Origin: Penicillus capitatus
Lineage: Eukaryota > Chlorophyta
NCBI GenBank assembly: GCA_965649825.1
Contig: OZ287704.1
Coordinates: forward strand, 930,001 to 994,000
Direction of reading: 5' to 3'
Length of the DNA stretch: 64,000 nucleotides
Shown here: piece after piece, positions 58,610-64,000 of the stretch
How the letters are laid out: the number at the start of each line of letters is the position of its first letter
Numbering within the stretch: the stretch's first letter is position 1
Program-made: the position numbers and the translations under genes
The notes under the pieces: model-generated
The model's database searches: none
The model's input: only the letters and a program-made list of their open reading frames with translations
Told to the model about the DNA's origin: nothing

Positions 58610-58928
58610 AACGGCGGAGACGTTGATTTCTGAATCGTGCTTGCTTCAAGGTTGAGATTTTATTCGTGCATCCATCCATCGATCGATCGATCTTATCAAT
58701 TCATTGCTTTAGCAGAAAGGATCTAGTCTCTGTTTTATACTTTGCTCACTGACATTGAAAAAGATTCTGCTCAGTCATTCTTCTGCATAGCTAGATAGAG
58801 TTCTTGATGTCAGCTCGTGCGTATTCATAAGATGACATGTTTAGACAGTACATAACGCACTGTGTGCATAATATGCTTCCGGACGAGCAACAAAATCGAT
58901 GCTATGAAGATACCTGCAGGAACAGTCG
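58610..58928. other. convergent intergenic region
   Basis: About 319 bases between convergent genes, holding both 3' ends. It includes a CATC/CGAT simple repeat around 58670-58692. No gene seen. Confidence 0.5.
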
Positions 58929-60911
58929 TCACCAGAAGACAATGCAACGAAGAGAGGCACTTAGGATGATGAGACCATCTCTTTTGAGCACCGATACTGC
59001 TTTCTGAGGTGAAACATCCCCGTTCACAAATCTCAGATATATGTGCTGCGGAATGAGCCTTGGAAGAAGACGATTGCCCAGAGCGTGGAGTCCCAGATGG
59101 ATGGTGCCAATCAGTGGCCACCACAGCCGAAAAAGAGGCAGCTGTAGGTCTTGACCGGGTATACTCTGAAGACACACATGTATGCGCACTTGTCTGTGAA
59201 GGGACACATCTTTGCTGTTGCACTTCTTGAAGTTCTTGTGTTTTCTGCACGTCGTGATAACGTAAAGTGTTAAACAGACGCACGGCTTCATCAATATCTC
59301 CTCTGCTTTGTTCTAGTGCTGTATTCAGTGCCTTGTTATCCAAGATAGCCACATTGCACCTGACAGAAAACACTCAGTCAGTTCCACGTCTCGGATCCAA
59401 TGGATCGCTTTTTACCCGATTCCCAATGCAGGGGTCACACTGTGACTGCTATCTCCCAGCAGAATTGTTCTGGGGCCAGCAAATGTTGATACCCGGGTGA
59501 TTGGGGCGACTCCGTTCAACGGAGCAGATTTCAGTTGCTTCACAATTTCCCTTTTCCAATCCTACAGAGGATACAAGATCCATTCACGTGCTGTCTGGCA
59601 TTTGAGACCGTTGGAAAATATGTAGGCAATGCTTCTTCTGCCCATTCTTCTTCGGCGCCCTCGATGTTTTCAAAGAGAGCTGCTGTGCCAACGATGATGC
59701 AATGGATGCCGTCCATTTGACTCCGGTAATAGGAGATGCGTGAGGGACTGCGTTTTCCTCTGAATTTCTCAGTTCGTGTCCGAGCCGTGGTCAGCCATCC
59801 AGGGTGCAATGATTCTAAGATATCACCTACCATTGACAGATGCCTCTCTCCCCATCGTATCACAAACCCAACGCACTTTTCTCGGGAGGGTATGGCAGTG
59901 ATCGAATGGACTTGTATGTTCGGGCGGCCACGATCTGTCGAACCTTGAATTCTGGATCAGCTTTCTGCAGCTCATCACGGACAACGGAATTTGATCCGTC
60001 TGCCGCAATGAGTAGATCGTAACGCTCGCTCACTTCCTTTCCTTCACCATTCACGAATTTCGCTGTCTGTGCGTCGAAATCCACGCCCTTGATTGAACAG
60101 ACCTCGTCAGACGGTCCATCCAGCACAGAGAACATGGAATACTTGACAGTCATGTCGAAAGAAAAACTGAACCCTTCCAGCATACTTGGTCTGGACACTT
60201 TTTAACAGACACGTGGCTATATCATGTCTCTCTCCCAGAAGGAGAAAATTGTCATTGTAGGCGTTTTGCACCATCATGTTCTCGGAACTGATCGTGTAGG
60301 TGCCTGTCCATCCATACCTTAAAGTCGCATGCTCTTTGAAACGAACAATCGTGGCACCTCGAAAACGCGTGATGCCATTGTAGTACTCGCCCAATTCGGA
60401 TGGAAGATCCATCTCTGCCTCTCTAAGGACGTCAATCGTAGGGGGCTTCAAGAGGATGAAGATGGAGCGATGGGCCTTTGGCGGAATAGCCACAGGGTCG
60501 CCTCTCTTCTCGAACACCTTCATTCGACTCCCCTTTCGTCTAACGACAGCACCCGAGAGATCACTGTACCTTGACATCGAATCCTTGTTGGGCAAGAAAA
60601 GCACTGGCTGTTGTGCCTGCCGGGCCTGCGCCGACAATGATCGCCGTTTTACCGCTGTAGGTTGGACCACTCAATTTAGAGGTGCTGCGGAATTACGCCC
60701 TCGTCAGAGATCCGAGTGTTCAGTTGGAGGAACGAACTCCTGGTCTCGAGCGAAGGTCTCGGAAGCCGATTTCTGTTGTCTTCCGACCGAGAGTTTCGTG
60801 AAGAGGCTAAGCGAAAAGACAAAGCGAAAATTGTAGGGACAGTCCAGTCGACGACGTTCTTCTCACCGCTGACTGCGCAAAGCGTCGTTCTTCTTACGAC
60901 GCCGAGACCAT
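58929..60911 (-). CDS. FAD-dependent monooxygenase, kynurenine 3-monooxygenase-like
   Basis: The start at ATG 60911 (MVSAS |) splices to LFTKLSVGRQQKSASETFA, a transit-peptide-like leader. The FAD fold follows: TAIIVGAGPAGTTASAFLAQ QGFDVK | VFEKRGDP, then LIAADGSNSVVRDEL (the GADG-S-vR motif), and ILLGDSSHSVTPALGIGCNV (the GD-H-x-P-G-G motif with AILDNKALNTAL). The C-terminal exon has LIGTIHLGLHALGNRLLPRL and ends VFW at 58929. The order fits group A flavin monooxygenases, nearest to kynurenine 3-monooxygenase in layout. Substrate is not certain; related algal proteins are often just called FAD oxidoreductases. Several introns (e.g. about 60575-60530) keep phase; others were not individually placed. 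Confidence 0.75.
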
Positions 60912-61211
60912 CTTCCTCTCCACGCCGTATTCCGATCGCAACGTTGGGCAGCGAGGGGCGATTTTCGCGATGTGGTGGTGGTGGTCACTCGCGTCATGTA
61001 AACGAGATCCATGTTCGATGACATGATGCCAGCAGACGAGCACAAGTATAAGGCGCGTGCCGTTTCCTCCAGTCGCGGGATCAGAAGAAGCGGTTTCTCG
61101 TGTAAAAAGTGGAAAATCTATTGTGTGAGAGAGTCTGTCAAAAAGAGTAACCGTCATCGAGGTCCCCATCCTCGCCATGTCAGCTGAAGGACGTCGATCT
61201 CATGACTGGAT
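60912..61211. other. intergenic, tandem minus-strand genes
   Basis: 300 bases upstream of the monooxygenase start and downstream of the coiled-coil gene stop. A GTGGTGGTGGTCAC stretch lies near 60973. No gene seen. Confidence 0.45.
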
Positions 61212-64000
61212 TCAGTTGATGTTCAGCTTTTCGACTTTGGCCAAGAATGAATCCATCGCCGAAGCGGCGAACTGCACGATTTCTTCCTCTTCTCCACTCC
61301 ACTGCTTCGACACCACGACGTCCTGATTGGCAGATGGCGTTTGCCGTATGACGATGAAGAGGAAACGCACCCGTAACTGCTCTGTTAGATGTTGCGCTTG
61401 TTCGAGCATCCGAGCTGCCTGGTGAAGCTTGATCTGTGAGGTTCTCTTGTCTTGTGTCGCTTTCGCTGCTATCTCTGCACGTTCTTTCTCTGCTCGCACG
61501 AGACGAATCTTTAAGTTCGTGATTTCGACGTCGCGAGGATCGCCGGTCAAGAAACTCTCAAGCGCATCATGGCTCTCGTCCTTTTCCGCCTGACAAGATA
61601 TTGCTAAAGGAAGAAAGGAATGGATGCTTGCGGCTGTTTCTACCTTGCCAAGGGACTTGTCGCGAAGGAGCTGATCTTGAACCCGGTTTAGCCTTGCTTT
61701 TACCTCTACCGGTACAGGCCGGCAATCAAATCCACCTCATTTCAGACAATCCCATCAGTCAAGCGAAACGCTCCGAGGCCTCACTTACCGTTGCGCACAG
61801 GAGAGAGAGACGGAATACTGGATCTGCAAATACGATATCCCTGTTATTGAATAGCGCTCAGCAGGAGGCGCACCTGGTTGTCTGCAATTTGGTTGATACC
61901 CTTGTGCTTTGAGCGACAGGAGGTTTCGTTTCTCTGATTGAAGCAAACAGTTGTGTGTCCGCTGTACAGTAGCGTCGTAAATCTACTGGAGTACTCTTCC
62001 ATTTGACCATCTGCTGTTTCTGCGGGGACGCAAATATGAACAGGTGTTCGAGCAAAGAGGACGGCACACTTTGAGACTGCCCGTTCCTGGATGCCGCATT
62101 TTCTGTTCGTGGAGCTTCTTCCATTTCTCTCTGTCTGCTTCAAGAGAGCGAATCTTTGTTTGCATCTGAATGATTTCATATTCTTTGCCTCGAGCATACC
62201 GCAGAGCCGCGCTTCCTAAACTCCAAGCATGCAGACGGTGCGAAGACATTGGCCCTTACCGATCATATCGTGCGAAGAAACGCCAGAAGTCGAAGCGTAT
62301 AGCTTGAGTTCCTCTTTGAGTGCCTCTATTTCGCTTACATATCTGCTGAGCGTTTCTTCTTCCGTCTCATTGAAGGCTGCCTCTTTTCCCTGTCGCCTTT
62401 GGCCGTGCTGTTTCCATTCTTTTAGCTTGTCCTGGAAACGTCTTTCCTCCTGCTTCAGCAACAGATTCAAAGAACCATGCTGTTTCTGCCCCCGCGACAA
62501 CACGTCACATCAAAACCGGAAGACGGAAAGCGATACTTGCAGTGACAGCATCTCTTCTTGCAGAAGAAAGACACCGTCGACTCCTACTCGGAGTCGGTCG
62601 ATGACGGTTGCTTGATTGGGGGGACGGAGGCCAACAACGCGGTCCAGTTTTTCGGCGATCTTCTCCAGCTCTTCGTCCACAGACGTCTTCGCCTTTTCAT
62701 CCGCGAGCTTCAGTTTCTTTCTAAAGAAAATTTCTGCGAGATACATCAACTGCTTGGCCATATGTGCCTACCTTAAATGGCTGTTCTCTCCTCGGAGAAC
62801 GCGATCTTTCCTTCTCAATTCGTCCCTCTCCGATCTCAGTTCTCTCACGCGCATCACCACGTTAGACAGATCATCGCCCTCTTTGCTCTTGCTGGCATCA
62901 AGGAGTGTCCTTTCTGCCCCAGTCTTTTGCTGTTCTTGCTGTGAGGAATCGACAGACAGATGTGCAAACCGAGAGATCCGAGAAATAGATCTCAATGCGT
63001 CTTCTGGCGTCCACTTTTCTGTCTTTGACGGCCGATGCGTCCGCGTGCCCCGTTGAATGGCAGGCAGAGATGGCAGCATCTGGTCGCAGACATCTTGCAT
63101 AGGCTTTCCCGTTATCTCTTCCAATCTGTCCAACGCATGATCGAATCTCATCAAACCACAGCGAAGCAGACTTGTCTAGTAAACAGGCTTTGTCTCTCTC
63201 TAGTCCATGTATTCTGACAGTCACATCATCGGCATGTCGCAGTTGTTGCTCTAGCTTTTGCCGTTCCTCCTCCTTTGACTTTACCGTCTGCCGCAATTCC
63301 TCAGAGGAGCTATTGAGTGCAAGCACTTGTTCCTCGAGTTGCTTAAAACGATCTTCAAGCTGCTGTTTCTCATTCTTCAAATGCTGCAGCGACGTTTCCA
63401 ATGCATGCGACGCTTCTCTCGCTTCTTTCAAGTCCTTTGCTGTTTGATCTCTTATCGCATTCAAAGACACGATCTCCGACTCCAAAGCGTGGACTTTATC
63501 ACGGAGCGTCCGGTTCTCGGCCTCCTTTGCATTTGCTGCTGTCCCGTGGCCTGAGAGCTCTTCTTGAAGTGCAGCCAGTTGACTCTCTTGTCGGATCTCT
63601 TCATTCTTGAGCGACGAGATATGGTCCTGCAGGACGATGTGCTTCTTCTTTAACTCAGCGATCTCATTCTCGGACTGGATTTTTTCTTGTTGGAGCCTCT
63701 CGGCATCTTCTCTCAGCTTCTCTGCCTTAGACTCGTACACCCTCAAGCTTTCGATCGTCTTGGCTGCACGCTCGCACTCGGCCTTCAGGTTTTGCACCTC
63801 TGACTAGGAGGCGGTCATGATCCGATCAGCAAGGCGTCTTGCTCACCTTTAAGCATTCGTGTTGCGCTGTGTTCTCTTGCTCCCGCGACTGAGCAACTGC
63901 CAATTCTTGTCGAAGAGTCTGCAATTCCTTCTGCTGTTGTTCATCATGTGTCCCATATTCCGCTTTCTGAAACGCCATGTTATCTAGCATCGCCTGCTGT
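61212..64000 (-). CDS. long coiled-coil protein (partial, 5' end beyond window)
   Basis: Minus-strand exons from 64000 down to the stop at 61212 encode an almost continuous coiled coil: ECERAAKTIESLRVYESKAE, DHISSLKNEEIRQESQLAAL and LKNEKQQLEDRFKQLEEQVL between 63790 and 63180. A globular-looking break (LDRLEEITGKPMQDVCDQML) follows at about 63150-63080. Further coils are VVMRVRELRSERDELRRKDR, VDEELEKIAEKLDRVVGLRP, ETLSRYVSEIEALKEELKLY, and the last exon ITNLKIRLVRAEKERAEIAA. Introns fall near 63180, 62765, 62505, 62260 and 61600. No domain identifies it. Centrosomal, Golgi-tether or cytoskeletal roles are all possible. The N terminus is outside the window. Confidence 0.65.

Noticed and set aside
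58671-58692. CATC/CGAT repeat as a CRISPR or regulatory array
   Set aside because: Only a few 4-bp units without spacers, and the genome is eukaryotic.

Overview
The window is nuclear DNA of a compact, intron-rich, photosynthetic eukaryote. Nearly every gene is split by short introns (about 41-67 nt where I could phase them, mostly 47-56). Most are GT-AG and one is GC-AG. Intergenic gaps are often under 250 bp. Plastid-type genes (a DUF1995 protein, a DWARF27-like protein, an FtsHi-like protein) begin with simple Ser/Arg-rich transit peptides and no ER signal. LSD1-type zinc fingers and a plant-style Raf-like kinase are also present. This suggests a primary-plastid alga. A red alga with a small genome is my best guess, but the sequence does not prove the lineage.

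Layout. 1-1866 (-): N-terminal part of a WDR7/rabconnectin-3beta-like protein. 2246-3694 (-): Raf-like kinase. 3885-7392 (+): ChAPs (BCH1/BUD7-type) protein. 7611-9089 (-): unknown coiled-coil protein. 9212-10033 (-): Arf GTPase. 10209-10505 (+): tiny respiratory-subunit-like gene. 10597-10903 (-): ribosomal protein eS30. 11127-11947 (+): LSD1-type zinc fingers. 12208-13161 (+): FYVE protein. 13194-14404 (+): DUF1995. 14545-15296 (+): MMADHC-like. 16068-17339 (-): cyclin. 17595-20387 (-): FtsHi. 20597-23533 (+): ENTH-ArfGAP protein. 23792-27884 (+): receptor-like kinase. 28107-28965 (-): unknown. 29093-30984 (-): serine palmitoyltransferase LCB2. 31047-33463 (+): Crooked-neck. 33885-35674 (+): Cdc20/Cdh1. 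35940-37100 (+): HIRAN protein. 37971-43214: intact Ty3/gypsy LTR retrotransposon inserted in a universal-stress-protein-like gene. 44058-47338 (-): IQ-HECT E3 ligase. 47996-51416 (+): NPWGG-repeat protein. 51681-52565 (-): DWARF27-like. 52930-55028 (+): U-box plus rhomboid protein. 55785-58609 (+): mRNA capping enzyme. 58929-60911 (-): flavin monooxygenase. 61212-64000 (-): coiled-coil protein running off the right edge.

Themes. Membrane traffic is well represented: an Arf, a ChAPs protein (a family that binds Arf1 in yeast), an epsin/ArfGAP, a FYVE protein, a V-ATPase-assembly-type WD protein, and LCB2. The two most unusual candidates are domain fusions supported by splice phase: ENTH + ArfGAP + clathrin/AP2 motifs in one protein, and a cytosolic U-box joined to a catalytically degenerate rhomboid. 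Several introns carry long inverted repeats, and a shared 10-mer recurs in introns of unrelated genes. No rRNA gene, tRNA gene or CRISPR array was recognised. Exon boundaries were read by eye from frame continuity, protein-family fit and splice signals; none was tested against transcripts.
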